NCBI GenBank assembly: GCA_963663615.1
Contig: OY760517.1
Coordinates: forward strand, 3,410,001 to 3,474,000
Length of the DNA: 64,000 bases
Source of the DNA: G963663615 sp963663615
Lineage (GTDB): Bacteria > Bacteroidota > Ignavibacteria > Ignavibacteriales > Melioribacteraceae
Reading direction: 5' to 3'
The notes beneath the pieces are model-generated. The model was not told the origin of the DNA, did no database searches, and was given only the letters and a program-made list of their open reading frames with translations. Made by a program: the position numbers and the translations under genes. Numbering within the stretch: position 1 is the stretch's first letter; each line of letters starts with the position of its first letter. This document shows, in pieces, positions 51,610 to 60,668 of this stretch.

Positions 51610-52843
51610 TAGCTTTTTCCGTAAAGCATTTAAAATCGCTACCGCTTGGGTTCTGGAAAAGGTCAAGTTCAAATGCGTGTGTAATTGCCATTATATGATC
51701 GAAAATATCGCTTTGTATATTTTCGTATTCTACCCAGTTAGTTGTGGTAGTAAACACATAAATCTCGAGTGGTAAACCATTAGGACCAGGTTGTAATTGT
51801 CTTACGAGCATAATCATATCGTTGTGAATATCTTTATGCTTACGCAAATATTCAATAAGGTATGCCCTAAATGTACCAATATTGGTTAGTTGTCTGGCAT
51901 TAACAAGATCATCCTCGTTAATTTTTTTTAGCTTGTTAAACTCATCAACATCTTTCTGTTTTTCTTCAATATAGTTTTTGATAAGGCAAATATTTCTGAA
52001 TTTCTCAGCCATTTCCCTATTGATAAACTTCACACTTTTCATATCAATAAATATGGAACGTTTAATTCTTCTGCCACCTGACTGTTGCATTCCACGCCAG
52101 TTTTTGAATGATTCCTCAACAAGCTTGTATGTAGGCACAACCGAAATAGTTTTATCGAAGTTTTGTACTTTTATAACATTAAGACTAATATCAATTACAT
52201 CACCATCAACCCCAAACTTTGGAACCTCAATCCAGTCCCCCTCTTTAATAAGGTCGTAGGTAGAAATCTGGATGCTTGCAACAAAGGAGAGGAGAGTATC
52301 ACGGAATATCAATAAAATAACCGCAGTAATAGCACTCAAGCCGCCAATCAATGTCCATGGCGATTCACCCGAAAGTGACCCGGCAATTAGAATACCGCCC
52401 CAAATAAAAAGCAGAATATTACCAACCTGAATATACCCTTTTACAGGTCGGTCCCTAAACTTGGGCAGATTATCAACATAATGACTAAGAGCAGTTAAAA
52501 TTTTACTAATTGCCAAAATTAGAAAGAATACGATACCTGATTGTGTTACTCTAAGTAGAAACTGTTCAATTTCGGGTACCAGGTATGCAAACTCATGAAT
52601 TATAAGCAAGGGAAAAATATAAGATAACCTCTTAATAACATGGGGTGTAAAAAACACATCATCAAGTTTGGTTTTTGTCTTATCAACTACTTTTTTAAGG
52701 TGTTTAAGTATATACTTGTGTACTAACTCAAATGCAATTAACGCAAGTAGTATTACACCAAGAAATTTAATGTAATTTAGTACATGCGGGTAATCCGAAA
52801 ACCATAGAGAAACATCTGTATATAATTCTTTAATTAATTCCAC
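51599..52843 (-). CDS. MscS-family mechanosensitive channel
   Basis: 414 residues: about five N-terminal helices, pore region 'ISAVILLIFRDTLLSFVASI', then the beta domain ('LIKEGDWIEVPKFGVDGDVI', 'KVQNFDKTISVVPTYKLVEE') and a long cytosolic tail with a charged coiled coil ('KQKDVDEFNKLKKINEDDL'). The channel opens on membrane stretch or osmotic downshock. It is expressed with the downstream TPP enzyme, which begins inside its last codons, and its ATG is two bases after the upstream GNAT gene stop. Confidence 0.92.
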   Translation of the reverse strand: MELIKELYTDVSLWFSDYPHVLNYIKFLGVILLALIAFELVHKYILKHLKKVVDKTKTKLDDVFFTPHVIKRLSYIFPLLIIHEFAYLVPEIEQFLLRVTQSGIVFFLILAISKILTALSHYVDNLPKFRDRPVKGYIQVGNILLFIWGGILIAGSLSGESPWTLIGGLSAITAVILLIFRDTLLSFVASIQISTYDLIKEGDWIEVPKFGVDGDVIDISLNVIKVQNFDKTISVVPTYKLVEESFKNWRGMQQSGGRRIKRSIFIDMKSVKFINREMAEKFRNICLIKNYIEEKQKDVDEFNKLKKINEDDLVNARQLTNIGTFRAYLIEYLRKHKDIHNDMIMLVRQLQPGPNGLPLEIYVFTTTTNWVEYENIQSDIFDHIMAITHAFELDLFQNPSGSDFKCFTEKANAE

Positions 52844-52844
52844 G

Positions 52845-53339
52845 TTAACCTTTTTTTGCCAATTTTGTTAATTCATCACCAGTTAGTCTGTAAACAGTCC
52901 ATTCACTCATAGGCAGAGCTCCCAGACTCTCATAAAATTTTATTGCAGGTTCATTCCAGTTAAGTACAGACCATTCTAACCTGCCACAGTTATTTTCAAC
53001 AGCAGTTTTAGCCAAGTGTGTAAGCAAAGCCTTGCCGAGCCCCTTACCTCGCATTTCAGGAATAACAAATAAATCTTCGAGGTATAATCCCCGTTTTCCC
53101 AAAAAAGTAGAATAATTGTAAAAGTACAGAGCAAAACCTACTGGCTTATCATTATACCACCCAACAACACATTCAATGTTTGAGTTCTCGCAGAACAGAG
53201 AATCTTCAATCATTTCCTCAGTTGCGGTAACATCATCAAGCATTTTTTCATAAATAGCAAGTTGCTTTATTAGGTCAAGAATTACAGGTACATCTTTTCT
53301 TTCTGCTTTTACTATATTCAGGGTTTTAGTTGATTCCAT
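52845..53339 (-). CDS. GNAT-family N-acetyltransferase
   Basis: 164 residues; acetyl-CoA motif A is visible in 'FVIPEMRGKGLGKALLTHLA' with the Q/RxxGxG/A pattern, followed by motif B 'RLEWSVLNWNEPAIKFYESL'. The first half ('KAERKDVPVILDLIKQLAIY') and 'GKRGLYLEDLFVIP' resemble spermidine/diamine N1-acetyltransferases, so a polyamine or small amine is a plausible acceptor. First gene of a three-gene minus-strand operon with MscS and the TPP enzyme. A bidirectional promoter region (53340-53434) separates it from the EamA gene. Confidence 0.88.
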   Translation of the reverse strand: MESTKTLNIVKAERKDVPVILDLIKQLAIYEKMLDDVTATEEMIEDSLFCENSNIECVVGWYNDKPVGFALYFYNYSTFLGKRGLYLEDLFVIPEMRGKGLGKALLTHLAKTAVENNCGRLEWSVLNWNEPAIKFYESLGALPMSEWTVYRLTGDELTKLAKKG

Positions 53340-53434
53340 ATTTCACCTTAGACTTTTTCAGGAAATAATAAAGAGATAATTGTGTAACATAATATTTTCT
53401 GGATAAATTTGTAAACCTTATTTAGGAGAATATC

Positions 53435-54325
53435 TTGTCACAGTCGAACTGGAAAGCCTACGCAGCGTGGGTAACTATTTGTATTGTTTGGGGCAGCACC
53501 TACCTTGTAATAAAAATTGGTGTTGAAACCATGCCCCCAATGTTGTTTGCCGGCTTACGCTGGATTACAGCTGGTGCTATACTTATTCCTTTCTTGCGTT
53601 TAAGAGGAATTAAATTTCCCAAACCTGCCGAGTATAAACATATTGCTGTTGTAGGTCTGTTGCTTATTGGAATGGCAAACGGATTTGTTGTCTATGGCGA
53701 ACAATGGGTTCCAAGTGGTTTGGCAGCTTTACTTTTAACAACAATGCCTTTCTGGATTAGTGGTATTGAGTCACTTTTTCCAAATGGCGACAAATTTAAC
53801 CGTAACAAAATTTTAGGATTACTAACAGGATTTGTCGGTGTATCTATTGTAATGTGGGATAACTTTTCCAAGCTATTCGTATTTGAATATGCGTTTGGTA
53901 TAATCTGTATTTTGTTTGCTGTAATAATGTGGGCACTCGGTACTAATTATTCCAAACACTTTAAAGTTACTGCTCATCCATTTATGAATGCTGCATTCCA
54001 GATGCTAATTGCTGGTACGGGGCAAACTATATTAGGACTTATACTTGGTGAGCATAACCATTTCCACATGGATGCAAACGGATTGTATGCAATGCTTTAC
54101 TTAATGGTAATTGGCTCTTTTGCCGGGTATGGCTCTTTTACATATGCAATTCAGCACTTACCGGTTTCGTTTGTTTCAACATACACTTATATAAATCCAA
54201 TTATTGCCTTGTTTCTTGGGTGGCTTGTACTCGATGAACAACTCAATATATTTGTTTTTATATCGCTTGCTATTATTTTAATGGGTGTATGGATTGTTAA
54301 GAAAGGTGCTTTTGGTAATAGATGA
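53435..54325 (+). CDS. EamA/DMT-family transporter
   Basis: 296 residues with ten predicted helices in two EamA halves ('AAWVTICIVWGSTYLVIKIG' and 'LMVIGSFAGYGSFTYAIQHL'). 'STYLVIKIGVETMPPMLFAG' is the usual start of the YedA/RhaT-like group. These transporters export amino acids or other metabolites; substrate unknown. It begins at TTG 53435 after a TTTAGGAG ribosome site. Its stop overlaps the FkbM gene start (ATGA). Confidence 0.92.
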   Translation: MSQSNWKAYAAWVTICIVWGSTYLVIKIGVETMPPMLFAGLRWITAGAILIPFLRLRGIKFPKPAEYKHIAVVGLLLIGMANGFVVYGEQWVPSGLAALLLTTMPFWISGIESLFPNGDKFNRNKILGLLTGFVGVSIVMWDNFSKLFVFEYAFGIICILFAVIMWALGTNYSKHFKVTAHPFMNAAFQMLIAGTGQTILGLILGEHNHFHMDANGLYAMLYLMVIGSFAGYGSFTYAIQHLPVSFVSTYTYINPIIALFLGWLVLDEQLNIFVFISLAIILMGVWIVKKGAFGNR

Positions 54326-55125
54326 CAAAATTTAATTTACACAATATCGAAAAAAGGATAGACCGTTTACGGGATAAATATCCACAATTAAATTATCCGG
54401 GTAGAGCATGGGTTTACTTTGTAAATTATTTTATTCGCTCTGTTAGGCAAGGTCCGGCAAAAGGGTTAAAACTAAAGCTTTGGAGGGAATCGACAAAACT
54501 CCTTTTCGGTACAACCGGGGTAGATGAAATAAACCTGATATTAAGTTATCTTAAGCCTGGTGATACTTTTATTGATATTGGTGCAAATATAGGTTATACA
54601 GCAATGATAGCTTCACGTATTGTGGGTAGTGCTGGTAATGTAATGGCTTTTGAGGCACATCCTGTAACATTTTCAAAAATGTTAACAAATATAAAGCTTA
54701 ATAATATTAAAACTATTGCATGCGTAAATAAGGCGGTTTCATCGAAAACGGGCACTTTGGCTATGACAGATGCTGCCGATTCATCACGTACCCGTGCTGT
54801 TGAAAAAGATGAGTTTGCTTTTGTTGCAGAAGCTATAACCCTCGATGATTATTTACAACAAAATAAGAGTATTATACCAAACCTGATAAAAATTGATGTT
54901 GAGGGGCACGAAATTGAAGTGTTACAGGGAATGTTAAAAACCCTTGGCGAACATAAGCCTGTAATCGTGGTTGAAATTCATTATCTCGGGGAAAAATTTA
55001 TTGAATTCTTTTACTCGGAACTGGAAAGTTTAGGGTATAGATACGTGCTAAAAGGGGGAGGCGATTTACCGAAATCTGCATCGTTGTATCAGGTGACACT
55101 TGTTCATAAAGATAAACTTGCATAG
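54322..55125 (+). CDS. FkbM-family methyltransferase
   Basis: 267 residues. SAM-binding motif 'TFIDIGANIGYTAMIASRI', acidic 'VMAFEAHPVTFSKMLTNI', catalytic region 'IPNLIKIDVEGHEIEVLQGM', and 'PVIVVEIHYLGEKF' are typical of FkbM enzymes, which methylate sugars or polyketides. The N-terminal 60 residues ('RAWVYFVNYFIRSVRQGPAK') are an extension not needed for the fold. Translation is coupled to the transporter gene. Confidence 0.9.
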   Translation: MTKFNLHNIEKRIDRLRDKYPQLNYPGRAWVYFVNYFIRSVRQGPAKGLKLKLWRESTKLLFGTTGVDEINLILSYLKPGDTFIDIGANIGYTAMIASRIVGSAGNVMAFEAHPVTFSKMLTNIKLNNIKTIACVNKAVSSKTGTLAMTDAADSSRTRAVEKDEFAFVAEAITLDDYLQQNKSIIPNLIKIDVEGHEIEVLQGMLKTLGEHKPVIVVEIHYLGEKFIEFFYSELESLGYRYVLKGGGDLPKSASLYQVTLVHKDKLA

Positions 55126-55185
55126 ATTAAATCGGCGGAGGAACAGCATAGTACTGCTCCCCCTGGTGTAAAGGAAAAAATTGTT

Positions 55186-55377
55186 TTAGCCAATCCAGTA
55201 TTCTGACATCATTGTGTCGTATTTTGGATAAAAATCAACTCTTGATTGCTTGTTTACTTTTTTGATTGGTTTCTTTCTTTGATGAGCTGTTTCACTCATT
55301 ACGGCTTTTGATACTGATGGTTTATTTCGGGTAGCTGATTCTTGCGTCCTTTCGTCACTATGCCCTTCTCTATTCAT
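55186..55377 (-). CDS. Small basic hydrophilic protein, 63 residues
   Basis: Unrecognised. The ATG at 55377 has a strong GGAGG ribosome site four bases upstream, which is the main support for it. The sequence is rich in Lys, Arg, Ser and Thr ('KPSVSKAVMSETAHQRKKPI') and is probably disordered, ending 'YDTMMSEYWIG'. It lies alone in a 390-base gap, with both neighbours on the other strand. It may be a small RNA- or DNA-binding protein, but nothing proves that. Confidence 0.5.
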   Translation of the reverse strand: MNREGHSDERTQESATRNKPSVSKAVMSETAHQRKKPIKKVNKQSRVDFYPKYDTMMSEYWIG

Positions 55378-55515
55378 GAATCCTCCGGTCTTATGTTATA
55401 TACACAAAGCATTTACATCGTTCACTACTACAATTAAAAATTTTTTTAATATAATAGCAATAATATTTTGCGGAATACTTATATTTTTGGAAAGAATTAA
55501 TATTGGCGTTAGAGT

Positions 55516-56994
55516 ATGATAGTAAAAAATGACAGGAATGAGTTTGCAGATTATTTGAAGGATGCAGCGAATTACCAGGGCACTGCGGATAAAATATATT
55601 TTCCAGAAAATACGGAAGAAGTTGCTGAAATTTTACGAGAGTGTTATAAAAGCGATATACAAGTTACAGTTTCCGGCATGCTAACCGGATTAACCGGTGG
55701 TGGTGTACCAGATGGCGGTATAATTATTTCTACACAAAAGCTAAATAAAATTATTGAGATAAATACCACTGATAATTATGCGGTTGTTGAAACCGGAGTT
55801 ATCCTGTCCGATTTACACGATGGATGCAGCAGTGCTGGACTCTATTATCCACCGGATCCCACTGAGCAGAACTCATCAATAGGGGGTACTATTGCCAATA
55901 ATGCTTCTGGTGCAAAAACTTTCAAGTACGGTTCAACAAGATGCTTTGTTATGGAACTTGAGATTGTACTTGCTGATGGTGAGATTATTTCTGTTGAGCG
56001 GTATAAACACGTTGTAGAAAATGGCGTTATCACTATTACAGCCAATTCCGGTAAAAGTATTACCCTGAGTATCACGGCACTAAATATGCCTTCTGTTAAA
56101 AATGCATCCGGCTATTACATGAAAGAGAATATGGATTTGATTGATCTTTTCATCGGTTCGGAAGGTACGCTTGGTATTGTTACCAAAGCAAAACTTCGTT
56201 TACTAAAACAGCCCGAAAACTTTATTTCAGCAGTTATATTTTTTCCCTGTGAAAAGGATGCCCTGGATTTTGTAGCAGAAGTACGTGATACTTCATTCAG
56301 AACACGTAATTCGCAAACCACCGGTATAGATGCGTTGGGTATTGAATTTTTTGATAGAAAGGCACTAGAATTCCTGAAAGACGACTACCCCGTAATTCCT
56401 GATAATGCAACAGCTGCCGTATGGATTGAACAGGAAGTAACCGAATCCGTAGAAATGGAGCTGCTGGAGCTTTGGACGGCAATTATTGAAAAACACAATG
56501 CCAGTCTTGATGATGTGTGGTTTGCTTCCGATAAAAAGGACAGAGCTAATTTTCATGAGTTCAGGCATGCTGTTTCTGGCAAGGTAAACGAATATATAAC
56601 TGCAAATAATCTTAAGAAAGTTGGAACGGATTTGGCAGTACCCGATAGCAACTTTACCGAGTTTTACAAATTTTGTAAGGACTCTGCTACCGAGACAGGC
56701 GTTCATCATATTACGTATGGACATTTTGGAAACAGCCATATACATCTTAATTTTTTACCTGCCGATGAGGGAGAGTTTTGCCGTGCAAAAGAGATGTACA
56801 AAACTTTGTGTGAAAAGTGTATTCAGTTTGGGGGAACAGTTTCCGCCGAGCATGGCATAGGTAAAATAAAACCCGACTACCTGGTGATGATGTATGGCGA
56901 GGATGGTGTTAATAAGATGGCAAGCGTAAAAAAACAACTCGATAAAAAGGGTTTGCTTGGCAGGGGGAACATTTTTTCGACTGATTATTTATAA
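55516..56994 (+). CDS. FAD-linked oxidase/dehydrogenase (GlcD/lactate dehydrogenase type)
   Basis: 492 residues with the PCMH-type FAD domain: 'VTVSGMLTGLTGGGVPDGGI', 'YYPPDPTEQNSSIGGTIANN', 'ASGAKTFKYGSTRCFVMELE', 'FIGSEGTLGIVTKAKLRLL', and the C-terminal cap with 'HHITYGHFGNSHIHLNFLP' and 'FGGTVSAEHGIGKIKP'. This is the pattern of D-lactate and glycolate dehydrogenases. Likely oxidises a 2-hydroxy acid and passes electrons to the chain; the iron-sulfur subunits are not in the window. Confidence 0.9.
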   Translation: MIVKNDRNEFADYLKDAANYQGTADKIYFPENTEEVAEILRECYKSDIQVTVSGMLTGLTGGGVPDGGIIISTQKLNKIIEINTTDNYAVVETGVILSDLHDGCSSAGLYYPPDPTEQNSSIGGTIANNASGAKTFKYGSTRCFVMELEIVLADGEIISVERYKHVVENGVITITANSGKSITLSITALNMPSVKNASGYYMKENMDLIDLFIGSEGTLGIVTKAKLRLLKQPENFISAVIFFPCEKDALDFVAEVRDTSFRTRNSQTTGIDALGIEFFDRKALEFLKDDYPVIPDNATAAVWIEQEVTESVEMELLELWTAIIEKHNASLDDVWFASDKKDRANFHEFRHAVSGKVNEYITANNLKKVGTDLAVPDSNFTEFYKFCKDSATETGVHHITYGHFGNSHIHLNFLPADEGEFCRAKEMYKTLCEKCIQFGGTVSAEHGIGKIKPDYLVMMYGEDGVNKMASVKKQLDKKGLLGRGNIFSTDYL

Positions 56995-57039
56995 TATTTC
57001 CATAGTTTTACAATAACAAAAAATGAATAATCCCTTATT

Positions 57040-58875
57040 ATGATAAAAAAACTCTTTCTGATACTCTTAATACCATTTGTGCTATTTGCACAAAATGCAA
57101 ATTTTCAGAACAAGTACCGCCTGGCTCAAACTTACGAACGCAATGAGCAATACAACAAGGCTGAAAATCTGTATCGTGAACTGCATAACATGCAGCCAAA
57201 TAATATGCAGGTAAACAACAAGCTAAATAATTTACTTGTTCAGCAAAAAAAATATAATGAGTCAATCAACTTTCTTGATGAAATGATAGTCCGATTCCCC
57301 GGTGATGTTAACTATTATGGTATGCTTGGCAGTACATATCACACTATGGATAACCGTGAAAAAGCCGAGGAAATTTGGGATAGGGGACTTGCAGCAAATC
57401 CGGGTTCTGCCGCCACATACAGAATACTCGCCAACTTTGCAGTGAAACATCGTAATTTCGATAAAGCTATTGAATACCTTGAAAAGGGTAAAAATCTGCC
57501 AAATGTATTCAGAATGTTCACTTACGATATTGCACAGATTTATTATCTCACAATGCGTTATGATGCCGCCACTAAAGAGTATTGCGAAATATTATTACGC
57601 GATCCCAAACAAATAAATATTGTACGTACCCGAATAAACCAGTATGTTGACGGGCACGATGCATTTCAGCAGATTGAAAAGGTTCTGAAGGAGTATTCGG
57701 AAAATACCGGCAATAGTATCTTCACAGAGCTAATAAGTAATATTTACATGCGTACCGGCAGATATGATGAAGCATTTGAACTGCTTGTATCAATCCCTGA
57801 ACTGAAGGCTAATACCATGTATAGTTTCGCGAGAGACGCATACAGGGAGGAGGAGTTTGAAATTGCCTCGGCTGCATTAACATGGTTTATTGAACACTAC
57901 CCCGATGCCCCTTCCATTCCATCAGCACGTAATACCCTTGCTGCCGCACTAAAGGGAAACGTTGATACTAAACTTGGCAAGAACAAAGAATCGTGGAAAC
58001 CGCTTTATAAAAAGGATACCACAGGGGCATATCTTTATCATTCAGTAATTGAAGTATATAATGAAATTTCAGCACAATTCCCAAATACACCTGTTGCATA
58101 TACTGCCTACTATTCTATGGCTGACCTATATGTAAATGAGCTTATTGATTATAAAAAAGCAGATTCTGTTTTGAGTATAATTACAAGTGAGGCACCACTT
58201 TCGAAACTTTATGGTGATGCTTTATTGTTAAAAGCACAAATTGCAATAAAACAGGATGATCTTGAGCTTGCACAAAAATTTTTAAAGCAGACTTACACAA
58301 ATGTGCGGGTATCGGATGAAACAAAATCAACCGCAAAGTACCTTGCTGGTAAAATTCTATTATGGCAGCAACATGCCGATAAAGCGGTTGAAATGCTTGT
58401 GCAGGTTACAGATAATTCAACATTGCGGATTGTAAACGATGCACTTGAATATGCAATGATTATCAATACATTCAAGCAGGATTCGGTTAATTTCGCAAAA
58501 TTTGCCGAAGCCGATTACCTTGCAAATTCTGGCAAATTTAACGAAGCGTCAGAAATATTCAGACAACTTGCACAAGATCCGTCTTTAATTGTTCTGAATG
58601 AAATTGCCGAGTATAATTATGCGATTACACTGCTGGCAGAAAATAAATATCAAGAGGCTATAAAAATATTCGATAATATAGTTGGCAATAATACAGACTC
58701 AATTTATTCCGACTATGTCCAGTTTTTGAAAGCCGAAACATACAGGTTAGGATTACATAACGAAACTATGGCGAAAGCAGAGCATCAAAAATTGCTTGAA
58801 TCTTTCCCAAACTCGTTATATCTTGACAAGTCACGAAAAATTTTAAATGATTTGAGTAATAAAAGTAAGATATGA
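57040..58875 (+). CDS. Exported tetratricopeptide repeat protein
   Basis: 611 residues: signal peptide (1-17, 'LFLILLIPFVLFAQ'), then about a dozen TPR units over the whole length ('YRLAQTYERNEQYNKAENLY', 'YGMLGSTYHTMDNREKAEEI', 'ISNIYMRTGRYDEAFELLVS', 'YAITLLAENKYQEAIKIF'). These helical arrays hold protein partners together; in this group many TPR lipoproteins or periplasmic proteins help envelope machines. The last four bases overlap the clpX start (ATGA), so it shares a transcript with clpX. Confidence 0.88.
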   Translation: MIKKLFLILLIPFVLFAQNANFQNKYRLAQTYERNEQYNKAENLYRELHNMQPNNMQVNNKLNNLLVQQKKYNESINFLDEMIVRFPGDVNYYGMLGSTYHTMDNREKAEEIWDRGLAANPGSAATYRILANFAVKHRNFDKAIEYLEKGKNLPNVFRMFTYDIAQIYYLTMRYDAATKEYCEILLRDPKQINIVRTRINQYVDGHDAFQQIEKVLKEYSENTGNSIFTELISNIYMRTGRYDEAFELLVSIPELKANTMYSFARDAYREEEFEIASAALTWFIEHYPDAPSIPSARNTLAAALKGNVDTKLGKNKESWKPLYKKDTTGAYLYHSVIEVYNEISAQFPNTPVAYTAYYSMADLYVNELIDYKKADSVLSIITSEAPLSKLYGDALLLKAQIAIKQDDLELAQKFLKQTYTNVRVSDETKSTAKYLAGKILLWQQHADKAVEMLVQVTDNSTLRIVNDALEYAMIINTFKQDSVNFAKFAEADYLANSGKFNEASEIFRQLAQDPSLIVLNEIAEYNYAITLLAENKYQEAIKIFDNIVGNNTDSIYSDYVQFLKAETYRLGLHNETMAKAEHQKLLESFPNSLYLDKSRKILNDLSNKSKI

Positions 58876-60125
58876 GTGATACTAAAGAAAACAAGTTAGT
58901 AAAGTGTTCGTTTTGCGGACGTGACAGTAGTGAAGTTAGCAGCATGGTTGCTGGTCCTGATGTATATATTTGCGATATATGCATAAGAACAAGCGTTGAC
59001 ATACTAAAAAATAACCTTGCAGCATACAGCACCAAACCGGACCAGAGCGGTACACTAACTCCGGAAGTTATTAAAAAAAGTCTTGATGAATATGTTATAG
59101 GTCAGGAAAGAGCTAAAAAAGTGCTTTCTGTTGCTGTTTATAATCATTACAAGCGTGTTAACTCCAACGCATCATTATTTGAACTTGATGATGTTGAAAT
59201 TGAAAAAAGTAATATTTTACTTATAGGTTCTACCGGTGTTGGTAAAACTTTAATTGCACAAACCCTTGCAAAAATACTGGAAGTACCGTTTGCAATTGCC
59301 GATGCTACAACACTTACCGAAGCCGGTTATGTTGGTGATGACGTTGAAACTGTTCTGGTAAGACTTCTTCAAGCTGCTGATTACAACCTCGAAAAAGCTC
59401 AGAAAGGTATTATATATATTGACGAAATTGACAAAATTGCCCGTAAAAGCGAAAGCGTTTCAATTACTCGCGATGTATCGGGTGAAGGCGTGCAGCAAGC
59501 ATTACTAAAAATCCTTGAAGGTACTGTTGCAGGTGTTCCGCCTAAGGGTGGCAGAAAACATCCTGAGCAGAGCTTGATTAACATCAACACAAAAAATATA
59601 CTTTTTATTGTTGGTGGTGCATTTGATGGAATTGAACAGATTATAGCTACCCGTATTAACAAAAACCGCATGGGTTTTGATACCGATATTGAAGATAAAA
59701 AATCTCTTGAGAAAGATGATCTTATTCAGCTTACCCAGCCGGAAGACCTGCTATCATACGGTTTGATTCCTGAACTTATAGGACGTATTCCGGTTGTAGC
59801 ACCACTTCATGAGCTTGATGCCGCTACTCTAAAAAATATTCTTACCCAGCCAAAAAATGCTCTTATAAAGCAGTACAAAAAATTGTTTATGCTTGAGGGT
59901 GTTGAACTTGAATTTGATACAGCTGCTCTTGATGCAATGGTACAAAAAGCACTCGAAAGAAAAACCGGTGCCCGTGCCCTTCGCTCAATTGTTGAAAATG
60001 TTCTGCTGGATGTAATGTACGAAATCCCTATGCTCGATAATGTTGACAGATGCCTTATTACCGAAGATACCGTTAAATATGGTAACGAACCTGTTTATAT
60101 TGAATCAGACAGAAAATCAGCGTAA
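58872..60125 (+). CDS. clpX: ATP-dependent protease ATP-binding subunit ClpX
   Basis: AAA+ unfoldase that feeds ClpP. 417 residues: the zinc-binding domain has Cys12, Cys15, Cys34 and Cys37; Walker A is 'LIGSTGVGKTLIAQ'; pore loop 'GYVGDDVE'; RKH loop 'GGRKHPEQS'; and sensor/C-terminal motif 'FLTGARALRSIVENVLL'-like 'KTGARALRSIVENVLLDVMY'. No clpP is adjacent; upstream is a TPR gene. A clear terminator follows at 60155-60182. Confidence 0.98.
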   Translation: MSDTKENKLVKCSFCGRDSSEVSSMVAGPDVYICDICIRTSVDILKNNLAAYSTKPDQSGTLTPEVIKKSLDEYVIGQERAKKVLSVAVYNHYKRVNSNASLFELDDVEIEKSNILLIGSTGVGKTLIAQTLAKILEVPFAIADATTLTEAGYVGDDVETVLVRLLQAADYNLEKAQKGIIYIDEIDKIARKSESVSITRDVSGEGVQQALLKILEGTVAGVPPKGGRKHPEQSLININTKNILFIVGGAFDGIEQIIATRINKNRMGFDTDIEDKKSLEKDDLIQLTQPEDLLSYGLIPELIGRIPVVAPLHELDAATLKNILTQPKNALIKQYKKLFMLEGVELEFDTAALDAMVQKALERKTGARALRSIVENVLLDVMYEIPMLDNVDRCLITEDTVKYGNEPVYIESDRKSA

Positions 60126-60154
60126 AAGCTATAAATAAATTTTCCATCCTAAGT

Positions 60155-60182
60155 GCCTTCCCTAACCGGAAGGCTTTTTTTT
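60155..60182 (+). terminator. Intrinsic terminator of clpX
   Basis: GCCTTCC (60155-60161) and GGAAGGC (60168-60174) form a 7-bp stem around CTAACC, followed by eight T (60175-60182). It lies 29 bases after the clpX stop. Confidence 0.9.
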
Positions 60183-60245
60183 GTCGAGTTTATTCAAATC
60201 CGGGATAGAGTATTTAGGTAGTTTGAAGGATGTTTCTTAAACATC

Positions 60246-60276
60246 AAAAAGCCCCGAACGTAGTAAATTTCGGGGC
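60246..60276 (-). terminator. Intrinsic terminator of the MinD/NifX-like operon
   Basis: On the minus strand, GCCCCGAA (60276-60269) pairs with TTCGGGGC (60258-60251), then TTTTT. It lies 57 bases beyond the NifX-like stop. Confidence 0.85.
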
Positions 60277-60332
60277 ATTTGAGTACGTGGGAATTACTGA
60301 AGTACCACTGCGTTGTTAATCTGTGTATCCGG

Positions 60333-60659
60333 TTATGCGTTGTCACCAATAAACTTTTCTATTGCCTCTTTAACCTTGGTGCTACCTGAATAACCCTCAG
60401 CAATTTTTATATTTGCCTTGTTTAAGGCTGTTTCGGCTTTATCCCCAATATTACCTGTAATTATAACATCAGCATCATATTTTTTTATAAGTTCGGCAGC
60501 TTTGGGTCCGGCTCCACCCTGCATTTGTTCACCAAGATTTGAAACTGCATCAAACTTTTCTGTTTCCGAATCATAAATAATAAAGTATTCGCACCTGCCA
60601 AATCTTTCATTTAACATGGCATCCATCGATCCGCCTGTTGACGAGACAGCAATTTTCAT
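60333..60659 (-). CDS. NifX/NafY-type iron-molybdenum-cofactor-like protein
   Basis: 108 residues of the dinitrogenase cofactor-binding fold ('MKIAVSSTGGSMDAMLNERF', 'GRCEYFIIYDSETEKFDAVS', 'ADVIITGNIGDKAETALNKA'). Members bind or carry metal clusters and often travel with MinD-ferredoxin ATPases, as here. Last gene of the four-gene minus-strand operon; nine bases separate it from the upstream ATPase. It does not prove nitrogen fixation: nifHDK is absent from the window. Confidence 0.9.
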   Translation of the reverse strand: MKIAVSSTGGSMDAMLNERFGRCEYFIIYDSETEKFDAVSNLGEQMQGGAGPKAAELIKKYDADVIITGNIGDKAETALNKANIKIAEGYSGSTKVKEAIEKFIGDNA

Positions 60660-60668
60660 AATTACACC

